From Streptomyces boluensis (GTDB lineage Bacteria > Actinomycetota > Actinomycetes > Streptomycetales > Streptomycetaceae): a DNA stretch of 42,486 bases. The notes beneath the pieces were generated by a model. That model did no database searches, was not told where the DNA came from, and worked only from the letters and a program-made list of their open reading frames with translations. Positions within the stretch are counted from its first letter, which is position 1. Each line of letters starts with the position of its first letter. Below, piece by piece: positions 16,041 through 23,385 of this stretch. The DNA lies in assembly GCF_009908195.1 (NCBI RefSeq), contig NZ_JAAAHS010000019.1, positions 1 to 42,486 on the forward strand. Direction: 5' to 3'. Made by a program: the position numbers and the translations under genes.

Positions 16041-17384
16041 TCAGGCGGCGCCCCGCCCCCGCTCGTCCTCGAAGACCCCCGCAAGCGTGCCCGGCGTGAC
16101 CACGCGCAGGAACGGCACGATCGTGACGGCGGCCGCCGCGGCGAAGAGCAGGAACGCGGTGCGCATGCCGAGCCATTCGGCGAGCAGGCCCATCAGGCCG
16201 GCGCCGACGGGCATGGCGCCCCAACTGAACAGCCGGGTCACCCCGTTGAAGCGGCCCAGCATGGCGTCGGGCACAAGGCGCTGCCCGATCGTGCGGGCGT
16301 TGACCGTCCATACGGTGCCGCCCATGCCGCCGGCGAAGGCCGCGGCCGTGACGGCCCAGAGGCTGGTGGTCAGCGCGGGCACGGCCATCATCGCGAGGGT
16401 GCCGACGAGGTCGGCGAACATCACCCAGCGGCGGCCGAAGAAGCGGTTCAGCCAGGTGACGGTGGTGGCGCCGACGAGGCCGCCGATGCCGAGAGCGCTC
16501 AGGACCGTGCCGTACTCGCTGGGTGTCAGACCCATGGTCCGGGTGGCGAACAGCGGCATCAGGGCCAGCCAGGCACCCCAGCAGGCGCACAGGGCGGTCA
16601 GGATCAGGGCCATGGTGCGCAGCAGCCGCTGCTGCCACAGATAGCGCAGGCCGTCGGCGATCTGGGAGTTGACGGTCTCGGGCGCGGCGCCGCCCGCCGC
16701 GTTCCGGGCGGCCCGGAAGCGCCCGGTGAGCAGGATCAGGACGAGGGCCGCGGCGAGGTAGGACACCCAGGTCACGCCGAGGGCGACACCGGCGCCCGCG
16801 GCGAGCAGGAGGCCGCCGACGAAGGGACCGCAGAACTCGTTGCAGACCGTCTCGGCACCGGCGATCCAGGTGTTGGCGCGTTCCCGTCCGGCGGGCGGCA
16901 CCACGGCCGGGATCAGGGCGGCGGCCGCGGTCAGGGCGATCACCTCGGCGACGCCGAGAACGGCACCGGCCGCGCAGAGCACGGTGATGGAAAAGGTCCC
17001 GGACAGGGCGACCTGGATCAGCGTGCCGACGGCGAGCAGCCGCAGCGCGTTGGCCCCCCACAGGAGCCGGCGGCGATCGACGCGGTCGACCAGGACACCG
17101 ACGTGCAGGGCGACGAGGAGCCAGGGCAGCGACAGGCTGAGCGAGACGGCCGCGACCTGCGCGGGGGAGCCGGAGGCCTGGGTGGCGAGCAGCGGCAGGA
17201 CGACCTTCGTGACGCCGTCCGCGAGGTTGGTGACCGCGGTGAACACCAGCAGGACCACGGTGTTGCGGGTACCGCGCGGAGTCTGCTTCGCCATGCCCGG
17301 CACCGGCACCGGCACCGGGGCGGCCTCGACGGGCGGCGCGTCCCCCGCCGGCGCTCCCGCGGTCTTCACGGCTTGGTCGCTCAT
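16041..17384 (-). CDS. MFS exporter (DHA3-like), first of two paralogues
   Basis: 447 residues, about 12 hydrophobic segments, after an Ala/Pro-rich cytoplasmic N-terminus with a PVPVPVPG run. I start it at the ATG at 17384 behind GGGGA. Recognisable segments are FTAVTNLADGVTKVVLPLL, HVGVLVDRVDRRRLLW and CACWGAWLALMPLF. The same segments recur in the exporter at 29154, showing these are paralogues. Proton-driven efflux of the product, or of the graspetide, is likely. It diverges from the CGNR regulator across a region with operator-like repeats, so that protein probably controls it. Confidence 0.9.
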   Translation of the reverse strand: MSDQAVKTAGAPAGDAPPVEAAPVPVPVPGMAKQTPRGTRNTVVLLVFTAVTNLADGVTKVVLPLLATQASGSPAQVAAVSLSLSLPWLLVALHVGVLVDRVDRRRLLWGANALRLLAVGTLIQVALSGTFSITVLCAAGAVLGVAEVIALTAAAALIPAVVPPAGRERANTWIAGAETVCNEFCGPFVGGLLLAAGAGVALGVTWVSYLAAALVLILLTGRFRAARNAAGGAAPETVNSQIADGLRYLWQQRLLRTMALILTALCACWGAWLALMPLFATRTMGLTPSEYGTVLSALGIGGLVGATTVTWLNRFFGRRWVMFADLVGTLAMMAVPALTTSLWAVTAAAFAGGMGGTVWTVNARTIGQRLVPDAMLGRFNGVTRLFSWGAMPVGAGLMGLLAEWLGMRTAFLLFAAAAAVTIVPFLRVVTPGTLAGVFEDERGRGAA

Positions 17385-17394
17385 CAAGTTCCCC

Positions 17395-17486
17395 TAACCG
17401 GCTAATGGCTTTACTGGTGAGACCGAGGGCATGAGTGTGGCACGGGTCCGGTTCACTTGGCTACCCGGCAAACCGTTTAGCTGGTT
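17395..17486. promoter_or_regulatory. candidate operators between MFS exporter and CGNR regulator
   Basis: TAACCGGCTAA at 17395-17405, next to the MFS ribosome site, has an inverted near-copy TTAGCTGGTTA at 17477-17487 (10 of 11 bases match). The second copy lies within a looser palindrome, AACC-N8-GGTT, at 17471-17486. The placement, one near each gene's start, fits a repressor acting on both divergent promoters. Confidence 0.45.
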
Positions 17487-17507
17487 ACATCGGGTGTAGG
17501 CTCGTCA

Positions 17508-17538
17508 GATACGAGTTCAGATACGAGTCGGATACGAG
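17508..17538. promoter_or_regulatory. three phased GATACGAG direct repeats before the CGNR gene
   Basis: GATACGAG occurs at 17508-17515, 17520-17527 and 17531-17538, spaced 12 and 11 bases, about one helical turn. CTCGT at 17501-17505 pairs with ACGAG at 17511-17515 as a short inverted repeat. The last copy runs into the AGGAGG ribosome site, so a bound regulator, or pairing in the RNA, could block CGNR translation. Confidence 0.45.
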
Positions 17539-17548
17539 GAGGTGGCTC

Positions 17549-18118
17549 ATGACCGAAGCCCCGGCATCGGCCCGACTGGTCGAGGCCTTCGCCAACACGG
17601 TCGACGTGGAGCTCGGCACCGACGACCTGGACACGGCGACTCAGCTCTCCGCCTGGCTGACCGACCGCGGCCTCCTCGACCGCGGCCGCCGCGTCACCGC
17701 CGCCGACCACGCCCTGGCCCTGCGCCTGCGCGCCGGCATCCGCGAGGAACTCGGCGTCCATGTCGGGGACACCGCCGACCCGCGACACCTCGCCGACGCC
17801 GACGAGGCACTGCGCGAACTGCCCGTGTACATCACGGTCCGCGGCGGTACGAGGCACAGCGCCCTGACCCCCGACCCGGACCTCACACCCGCCCGGCACG
17901 CCCTCGCCGAGGTCGCCGTCGCCTGGAGCGACCTGGTCGTCACCGGCGACGCCGCCCGCCTCAAACGCTGCGCCGAACACGCCTGCGCCTGGGTCTTCTG
18001 GGACGTGTCCAAGAACCGCAGCCGCCGCTGGTGCTCGATGCGGATCTGCGGCAACCGGGCCAAGGCCAGGAGGTACGCGGCGAAGCAGGCCACCACCACG
18101 GCGACCGCCACCGGCTGA
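17549..18118 (+). CDS. CGNR zinc-finger/ABATE-domain regulator
   Basis: 189 residues from the ATG at 17549, behind AGGAGG; the frame is open further upstream but those codons overlap the repeats. The N-terminal ABATE-type domain runs to about residue 130. The C-terminal zinc finger is clear: CAEHAC, then RRWCSMRICGNRAKARRY, the family's namesake CGNR. Such proteins are transcription factors often next to efflux genes. It diverges from the MFS gene at 16041, which is the likely target. Confidence 0.9.
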   Translation: MTEAPASARLVEAFANTVDVELGTDDLDTATQLSAWLTDRGLLDRGRRVTAADHALALRLRAGIREELGVHVGDTADPRHLADADEALRELPVYITVRGGTRHSALTPDPDLTPARHALAEVAVAWSDLVVTGDAARLKRCAEHACAWVFWDVSKNRSRRWCSMRICGNRAKARRYAAKQATTTATATG

Positions 18119-18152
18119 CCGGGCGCACGCCCGACTCAACCGGGTCGCCCGG
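18119..18152. terminator. possible bidirectional terminator between convergent CGNR and LysR genes
   Basis: CCGGGCG (18119-18125) and CGCCCGG (18146-18152) can form a 7-bp stem in the 35-base gap between two convergent genes. The loop is about 20 bases and there is no T-run, as is common in Streptomyces. Position more than strength supports it. Confidence 0.35.
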
Positions 18153-18153
18153 C

Positions 18154-19143
18154 TCAACCGGCGGCCTGCAACGGCCGGTTGGCGTACGCGCCCTGGCGCG
18201 CACCCTCGTACCCGCCCCGGTGGCCGACCTCGTAACCGTCCTCGTACCCGTCCTGCTCCGTCATCACCTGCCGCGCCGTGGTGAGCACCGTGTGGAACAA
18301 CGTGTCGTCGTCCAGGCCACGGCGCCACACACACTGCGCGTACACCTCGAACGCCGGGCGCCAGGCGATCCGCCGCAGCCGGCCGAGCCGCAGCTCCTCC
18401 GCGACCGTGACCTCGGGCAGCAGCGCCATGCCGATGCCGTCGCCGACGCTGCGCTTGACCGCGTCGACCGAGCCGAGCCCCAGCACGCAGCCCGGCTCCG
18501 CACCCACCGCGGCCAACTCCGCCTCCAGGCCGCGCTGGTAGCCGCTGCTGCGATGCGCGCAGGCCAGGGTGTGCCCGGCGAGATCACGGGTCGAGCCGAT
18601 CGGCACCCCGGTCAGCGGGTGCGCCGGGTGCGCCACCAGGGCCAGCCGCTCGGGGCGAAGCACCCGGTGGTGCACGGACGACGCCGCGGGCAGCTCCGTA
18701 CGGGGCCCGATGAAGAAGGCGCAGTCGACCTGTTCGTCCCGCACCAGCGCCACCGGGTCGTCGTCGAGGGCCCGCAGGGTCAGGGCGAGGTTCGGGTGGC
18801 GCAGGTGCAGATGCTCGATGAGCGGAAGCAGCCGGTACGTGGTGAGACACTCGGCGGCGCCGACCACCAGCGTGGGCGGGGCGTCGGCGGAGTCGCAGAC
18901 GGACTCCTTGGCGAGCTGGCTGAGATGCACGATGCGCCGTGCGTAACGCTGCAGGCGGCGGCCCGCCGGTGTGAGCCGGGCGCCCTCGGCGGTGCGCTCC
19001 AACAGCGGGGTCTCCAGGGACTGTTCGAGCGACTTGATCCGCGTGGTGACCGTCGGCTGGGCGAGCCCGAGAAGGCGGGCGGCCTGCGTGAAACTCCGGG
19101 ATTCGGCGACCGCCAGAAACGCGCTGAGATGCTTGATGTTCAT
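18154..19143 (-). CDS. LysR-family transcriptional regulator
   Basis: 329 residues. Residues 1-60 are a typical LysR winged helix (MNIKHLSAFLAVAESRSFTQAARLLGLAQPTVTTRIKSLE), followed by the linker and two-lobe effector domain (VVGAAECLTTYRLLPLIEHL; GDGIGMALLPEV). The C-terminal 30 residues are a low-complexity, Gly/Tyr-rich tail (DGYEDGYEVGHRGGYEG) not typical of the family. It lies downstream of the right biosynthetic operon on the same strand, separated by the 12-bp repeat array, and is a candidate pathway regulator. Confidence 0.9.
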   Translation of the reverse strand: MNIKHLSAFLAVAESRSFTQAARLLGLAQPTVTTRIKSLEQSLETPLLERTAEGARLTPAGRRLQRYARRIVHLSQLAKESVCDSADAPPTLVVGAAECLTTYRLLPLIEHLHLRHPNLALTLRALDDDPVALVRDEQVDCAFFIGPRTELPAASSVHHRVLRPERLALVAHPAHPLTGVPIGSTRDLAGHTLACAHRSSGYQRGLEAELAAVGAEPGCVLGLGSVDAVKRSVGDGIGMALLPEVTVAEELRLGRLRRIAWRPAFEVYAQCVWRRGLDDDTLFHTVLTTARQVMTEQDGYEDGYEVGHRGGYEGARQGAYANRPLQAAG

Positions 19144-19184
19144 CCTTCAGACCACGTCCGCGCCGCGTACGGGAACCTCGATGC

Positions 19185-19280
19185 GAATCCCGGCATGAAC
19201 CCCGGCATGAACCCCGGCATGAACCCCGGCATGAACCCCGACACGAACCCCGGCATGAACCCCGACATGAATCCCGAACC
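19185..19280. repeat. eight tandem 12-bp repeats upstream of the LysR gene
   Basis: Eight head-to-tail 12-base units fill 19185-19280 with consensus GAACCCCGGCAT; four differ slightly (GACAC, GACAT, GAATCCC at the ends). The array starts 42 bases upstream of the LysR ATG. Unit length is a multiple of three, so it is open in several frames, but no start or ribosome site makes it a gene. It could be an iteron-like binding array controlling LysR. Confidence 0.9.
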
Positions 19281-19543
19281 GGAAACGAAGCATGGCAACC
19301 TCAATCCTCGGTGAAAAACCTCGGCGAAAAAACCTCGATGAATCCTCGGTGAAATCACGTACGTCGACCTGACGCGATTGCGCGGAAGTCGGGGAGTGCG
19401 TGCGAAGGCCCCGTGCGTCGATGTCGATTGTTGGGGCGTACGTGCCGCCGCGCACCGGGCGGAGGCTGTCCGCTTCGTGCCGTGACCTCGATCGGCCCCG
19501 CGCCACTGGCGAATTCGACGGGTCGCGTGCGGGTGGCGCCGGA
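19281..19543. other. gene-free spacer after the right biosynthetic operon
   Basis: No convincing gene. At about 19303-19355 a CCTCGGTGAAAA-like segment recurs four times imperfectly, giving A-runs on this strand and T-runs on the other; with the minus-strand operon ending at 19544 this may contribute to termination, but I cannot define a clean stem. Open frames through here are extensions of the overlapping repeat frames. Confidence 0.4.
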
Positions 19544-20836
19544 TCAGACGATCTGCAGGCCCCGCTCGATCTCCTTGACACGCGCACGGTCCCGCTGGAC
19601 CTGGTCCCGGTCGGCCCCGGCGAGCACCACGCGCCCGAGGACCGAGAACACGTCCGACGTCTCGGCGACCCGGCCGTCGGCGGGAACCTCCACGGTCGAG
19701 CGGGCCGCCGTGGGGAGTTGGCCGAGGTCCGCCAGGAGGTCCGGGTTCCGCAGGACACCCGAGCGGTGCGCGGTGACGAAGACCGACATCACATGGCGCC
19801 GCAGGCCGTAGCCCGGGGCGTGGTCGTACGTCCCGCCGAAGTAGGCCGTCAGACGGTCGAGTTGACTGCGTCCGGTCGCGAGCCGGGACAGGAACGGCAT
19901 CTGCCCGCCGGCCGCACGGGCGTTCAGCTCGATGAGGACCGGGCCGTCCGGGCGCAGCATGATCTCGGCATGCATCGGCCCGAACCGGACGCCCAGCGCG
20001 TCGAGTACGTCCCGTGCGTAGCCGACCAGGCCCGCGCAGACCGGGTCGTCGAGGCCGAGGAACTCGACCGAGTCGTAGATACCGACCACGGACCCGACGG
20101 ACCTCTTCGCGTACCGGGTGACGCCGCACACGTCGTGGACGCCGTCGACCGAGAACGTGTCGACGCTGAACTCCGTCCCCACCGCGTACTCCTGGACGAG
20201 GACCTCCCGCTCGACGTACCCGAGCGCGTTGCGGCGGCCTGCCATGGACGCGAAGGCCGCGCGGAGTCCGGGCCCCGGACGCAGGCGCCGGACGGAGTCG
20301 GTGCCGGCGCTGCGCGCGGGCTTGAGGATCACGGCCTCGGCCCGGCCGAGTCCGGTGGCGGCCAGCCACTGTTCGACCCGGCCGAAGTCGTCCGTCCGCA
20401 CCTGCCGCAGGTGGGGCAGGCCCGCCTCGGCGAGCGCCTGGTGCGTCAGCGCCTTGTCGCGGCGGGCCTCGGCGAGGCCGAGCGTGTTGGCCCGGCCGGG
20501 AAAGAGCCGGGAGCACAGCAGGTCGGCGAGCGGGCCACCGGTCTCCATACCGGTCACGACCCCCGACACCCCCGCGGCCCGCAACGCCCGGCACAGGGCC
20601 GAGCCGTCGCCGTCAGCACTGTCAGAACTTTCAGTCCCGTCAGTCCCGTCAGTGCCCTCGTGGTGGAGAACGGTGTCGAAGTCCTGCGGCCGCCAGGTGT
20701 GTGCAAGGACCGCAGGCGGCTCGCTCGCCGTGGTCACGGCCACGCACGACCAGCCGAGGTCCCGGAAAGCGGGCGCGATGAGCGCCCCCGGCCCGTACGG
20801 GTCCACGACAGCGAGCAGCGGCGGGGTGGTCGTCAT
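19544..20836 (-). CDS. ATP-grasp amide ligase, second copy
   Basis: 430 residues from the ATG at 20836 (MTTTPPLLAVVDPYGPGALI), inside a longer open frame. The ATP-grasp core is visible: DKALTHQALAEAGLP, AEAVILKPARSAGTDSVRR with the nucleotide lysine, VQEYAVGTEFSVDTFSVDG, and the metal-binding HAEIMLRPDGPVLIELNARAAGGQMP. This is the L-amino-acid ligase/carboxylate-amine ligase branch, which joins amino acids through an acyl phosphate. A GTD-GTD-GTE run near residues 60-68 comes from a 9-bp triplicated repeat (20631-20657). It ends the right operon, 47 bases after the SnoaL-like gene. It probably adds one residue to the product. Confidence 0.88.
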   Translation of the reverse strand: MTTTPPLLAVVDPYGPGALIAPAFRDLGWSCVAVTTASEPPAVLAHTWRPQDFDTVLHHEGTDGTDGTESSDSADGDGSALCRALRAAGVSGVVTGMETGGPLADLLCSRLFPGRANTLGLAEARRDKALTHQALAEAGLPHLRQVRTDDFGRVEQWLAATGLGRAEAVILKPARSAGTDSVRRLRPGPGLRAAFASMAGRRNALGYVEREVLVQEYAVGTEFSVDTFSVDGVHDVCGVTRYAKRSVGSVVGIYDSVEFLGLDDPVCAGLVGYARDVLDALGVRFGPMHAEIMLRPDGPVLIELNARAAGGQMPFLSRLATGRSQLDRLTAYFGGTYDHAPGYGLRRHVMSVFVTAHRSGVLRNPDLLADLGQLPTAARSTVEVPADGRVAETSDVFSVLGRVVLAGADRDQVQRDRARVKEIERGLQIV

Positions 20837-20883
20837 CTCGGTCCCAGAGGTCGCGCGGGGCGAAAGGGCCCCGGAGCCGCCGC

Positions 20884-21255
20884 TCAGATGGCGGCGCGGA
20901 AGAAGTAGGTGTGACGGGTGCGGATACGGTCGCCCGCGAGCGAGTACAGGTCGCAGAACCCCTCGTCCAGGGGCACCCCGGTCCGGCTCAGGCCACGGAA
21001 GCGGCCCCGGCACACGATCGACGAGCCCTCGGCGACGACCTGGTGGACCTCGTGGCGGCCGGAGGCGATGAGGCGCTCCTCGCGGTAGAAGCGCTCGACC
21101 CGGCGCAGGCCGACGAACGGCGCGTAGCCCGGCCGTTGATAGGTGCAGTCGTCGGTGAAGACCCGGCCGAGCTCCTCCCACCGGCGCCCGTCGATGACCC
21201 CGAAGAGGCCGGTCACGAAAGCCTCCGCCGAGGGCGGAGCCAGGATCAGGTCCAC
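20884..21255 (-). CDS. SnoaL-like/NTF2-fold protein
   Basis: 123 residues, the usual size for a single NTF2-fold domain: helix MDLILAPPSAEAFVTGLFGVIDGRRWEEL, then VFTDDCTYQRPGYAPFVGLRRVERFYREE, and a beta-rich end with FCDLYSLAGDRIRTRHTYFF. Members act as cyclases, isomerases, hydroxylases or non-catalytic binding proteins. It overlaps the oxygenase gene by 10 bases, so it likely acts on that enzyme's product. The reaction cannot be read from the sequence. Confidence 0.82.
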   Translation of the reverse strand: MDLILAPPSAEAFVTGLFGVIDGRRWEELGRVFTDDCTYQRPGYAPFVGLRRVERFYREERLIASGRHEVHQVVAEGSSIVCRGRFRGLSRTGVPLDEGFCDLYSLAGDRIRTRHTYFFRAAI

Positions 21256-22055
21256 GACACCACGGTCCTCTCGTCGATGAATCCGAGCATTCCGGACAGC
21301 GTGGTGCGCCGTGCCGTGGCGTCACGCTCCGGTTCCACGGCGTGCACGTGCGCCCCGTTGAAGAAGTAGATGTCGCCGGGACCGATGTCGAGGTGGCAGG
21401 TCTCGACGCCGTCGAGCGAGGCGAGGGGGTACGGCGATCCGGTGTACGTGAGCCCGAGCCGGTCCCGGGTGGCGTCGTCGGGGCGGGTGTCCCAGATCCG
21501 CAGCCGTCCGCCGCGGCCGTTCTCCAGGCACACGTTCATCGCACCGATGGGACGGCCGACGACCTGCTGGATCTCGAAGTCGGCCTGCCGCGGCTCGGTG
21601 CACTGCGCCTGGTCCTCGTGCGGGGCGAGCGCGAACTCCCCGCGCCCGTGCCAGGACCGGATGAGCGCCGCGCCCGCCTCACGGCCCGCGTGCCGGGCCG
21701 GCCGGAACGTCACACCGTCCTCGGCGAGGACCCGGCCGAGCTCCGAACGGATCAGGGTGAGCGGGTCGCCGGGGACGTCGAGGACCCGGTCGAGTTCCGC
21801 GCGGTGGGCCGCCGACTCGTCCAGATAGCCGGCCGTGGTCTTGTGGTAGTGGTAGGCGCCCAGGTAGTGGCCCGGTGCGTCGGCCCCTCTGACCCTGCGC
21901 CCGGGACTCGTACGGAAGCGTTCCGCGATCGTCGAGCAGACCGCGGCGGGAACAGCCCCGCGGAACACCACGCCAAGCAGATCGCCGCGCAGCACATCCG
22001 CGACCGCGTCGGCGCGGAACGTCGCGTACTCCTCGAACCTGAAGTAGTCAGCCAT
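21246..22055 (-). CDS. Fe(II)/2-oxoglutarate-dependent oxygenase
   Basis: 269 residues from the ATG at 22055, behind GGGAG. The metal triad is visible: His146 and Asp148 in LAPHEDQAQ, and a distal His in FFNGAHVHAV (226 or 228), with a 2-oxoglutarate-binding Arg likely at 239-240 in DATARRTT. IGAMNVCLENGRGG and IGPGDIYFFNG are typical of the double-stranded beta-helix hydroxylases that act on amino acids or peptides. It lies between an ATP-grasp ligase and the SnoaL-like protein. A hydroxylated amino acid would offer a hydroxyl for the MetX-like acetyltransferase; that sequence of events is inference. Confidence 0.88.
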   Translation of the reverse strand: MADYFRFEEYATFRADAVADVLRGDLLGVVFRGAVPAAVCSTIAERFRTSPGRRVRGADAPGHYLGAYHYHKTTAGYLDESAAHRAELDRVLDVPGDPLTLIRSELGRVLAEDGVTFRPARHAGREAGAALIRSWHGRGEFALAPHEDQAQCTEPRQADFEIQQVVGRPIGAMNVCLENGRGGRLRIWDTRPDDATRDRLGLTYTGSPYPLASLDGVETCHLDIGPGDIYFFNGAHVHAVEPERDATARRTTLSGMLGFIDERTVVSWT

Positions 22056-23385
22056 GTGAACTCCCGGTGGGGACAAGGGACTTGGAGCCGTCCACGGACA
22101 GGCGCGGCCCCGGAACCCCGGCGCCCGGCCCCGCGTCGATGCCCACTGTGTCGATGCCCACCGCGTCGACGCCCACTGAGTCGACGCGCACCGTGTCGAT
22201 ACGCACCGTGTCGAGCACCGCCGCACACGCCTCCTCCGCCGCCGCGACATCCGCGCCGGCGGCCAGGACGTAGCAGCCGACCCGGTCACGGGTGACCCCG
22301 TCGACGACGGCGCCGACGCTGTCGCCGACCTCGGCGCCGATCCGTATCCGCAGCTCGGGCGCGGCCGCCGTCGCTTCCTCGACGCCCGAGATCGCCACGA
22401 CGCGGCCCGGCGCGGGCAGGATGTGCCGGATCGCCGCACCGCGCGTGCCCAGGTCCGTCATACGGGGCAGCGGCTCGATGCCCAGCGGCACCGTGACGGA
22501 GAGCCGGGTGACGTCGAGCCCGAACGCCATCTCCATCAGCTCGTGGAGGCGCTCGCCGCCCATGCGGTTGTGCGACTCGATGATGCGCGGCCCGGACGGG
22601 GTGAGCCGCACCTCGGAGTGGGTGGGGCCCTCGGTGAGCCCCACCGCGTCGAGGAGCTCCGCGACGACCTCGTGGATCTGCCCGGTCACCTCGGGTGGCA
22701 GAGCGGCCGGCATGGAGTGGCCCAGCTCGTAGAAACCGTCGCTGAGCAGCGTGTTGGTGATGGCGACGACATGATGCCGGCCCTCCCAGAGGAACCCTTC
22801 GACGCTGAACTCCGGCCCCTCGAGGAACTCTTCGGCCAGCGCCTCGCCACGGCCCAGGGCCCGCAGCCGCGCCCAGCCCTCCCGGATCCCGTCCAGGTCC
22901 GCCGCCCGGAACACGCCGATGCTGCCCGCCGAGTCCGTCGGCTTCACGAACACCGGACCGTCCAACTCCCGCCAGAACTGCACGAGTTCACTGCAACTGC
23001 GCACCACCCGGTGGCGTACGGCGGTGCCCGCGCCCCGTTCGGCGAGCCTGCGCCGCATGGCCGCCTTGTCCTTGAGGAGTCGCACGGATTCCACGGAGTT
23101 CCCGCCGAGGCCGAGCAGCGCATTCAGCCGCGCGGCCGGCACGAGGCCGTTCTCCGTCAGGGAGAAGACCCGGTCGAAGGGGCGCTCCCGGTGCCGCTCC
23201 ACGACGAGCCGCTGAACCGTCTCGTAGTCGTTCTTGAAGTCGGCTTCGAGGATTTCCGTGCAGTACTTCTCCGACCCCGGTGCGGCCCCGCCGGGGTTGT
23301 GCACCAGGACCACCTCGAGCCCCGCCTCGTGGGCGGCCCGCAGGATCTCGACGATGCCGCCGATGACCACTATCCGACCGTGCAT
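22048..23385 (-). CDS. ATP-grasp amide ligase, first copy
   Basis: 445 residues. An N-terminal pre-grasp Rossmann domain (MHGRIVVIGGIVEILRAAHEAGLEVVLVHNPGG) is followed by LLKDKAAMRRRLAERG, the ATP site PVFVKPTDSAGSIGVFRA, EFLEGPEFSVEGFL and metal residues in THSEVRLTPSGPRIIESHNRMGGERLHELM. It belongs with carboxylate-amine/dipeptide ligases. The last 60 residues include a five-fold TVRID-like repeat and a disordered tail absent from most relatives. It overlaps the MetX-like and oxygenase genes. With the second copy at 19544 it gives the pathway two carrier-independent amide-forming enzymes besides the NRPS. Confidence 0.88.
   Translation of the reverse strand: MHGRIVVIGGIVEILRAAHEAGLEVVLVHNPGGAAPGSEKYCTEILEADFKNDYETVQRLVVERHRERPFDRVFSLTENGLVPAARLNALLGLGGNSVESVRLLKDKAAMRRRLAERGAGTAVRHRVVRSCSELVQFWRELDGPVFVKPTDSAGSIGVFRAADLDGIREGWARLRALGRGEALAEEFLEGPEFSVEGFLWEGRHHVVAITNTLLSDGFYELGHSMPAALPPEVTGQIHEVVAELLDAVGLTEGPTHSEVRLTPSGPRIIESHNRMGGERLHELMEMAFGLDVTRLSVTVPLGIEPLPRMTDLGTRGAAIRHILPAPGRVVAISGVEEATAAAPELRIRIGAEVGDSVGAVVDGVTRDRVGCYVLAAGADVAAAEEACAAVLDTVRIDTVRVDSVGVDAVGIDTVGIDAGPGAGVPGPRLSVDGSKSLVPTGSSHG
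22135..22209. repeat. five tandem 15-bp repeats at the ATP-grasp 3' end
   Basis: Five diverged 15-base units, consensus GTCGATGCCCACCGT, run from 22135 to 22209 and a partial sixth follows. They encode a pentapeptide series, TVRID-TVRVD-SVGVD-AVGID-TVGID, in the C-terminal tail. Confidence 0.9.

Noticed and set aside
19185..19280. CRISPR-like array
   Set aside because: Units are contiguous 12-mers with no spacers and no cas genes nearby.
19140..20594. Minus-strand frame including the 12-bp repeats
   Set aside because: Overlaps the ATP-grasp gene in another frame and its translation is Arg/Gly/Pro-rich; the repeats are open in every frame because the unit is a multiple of three.
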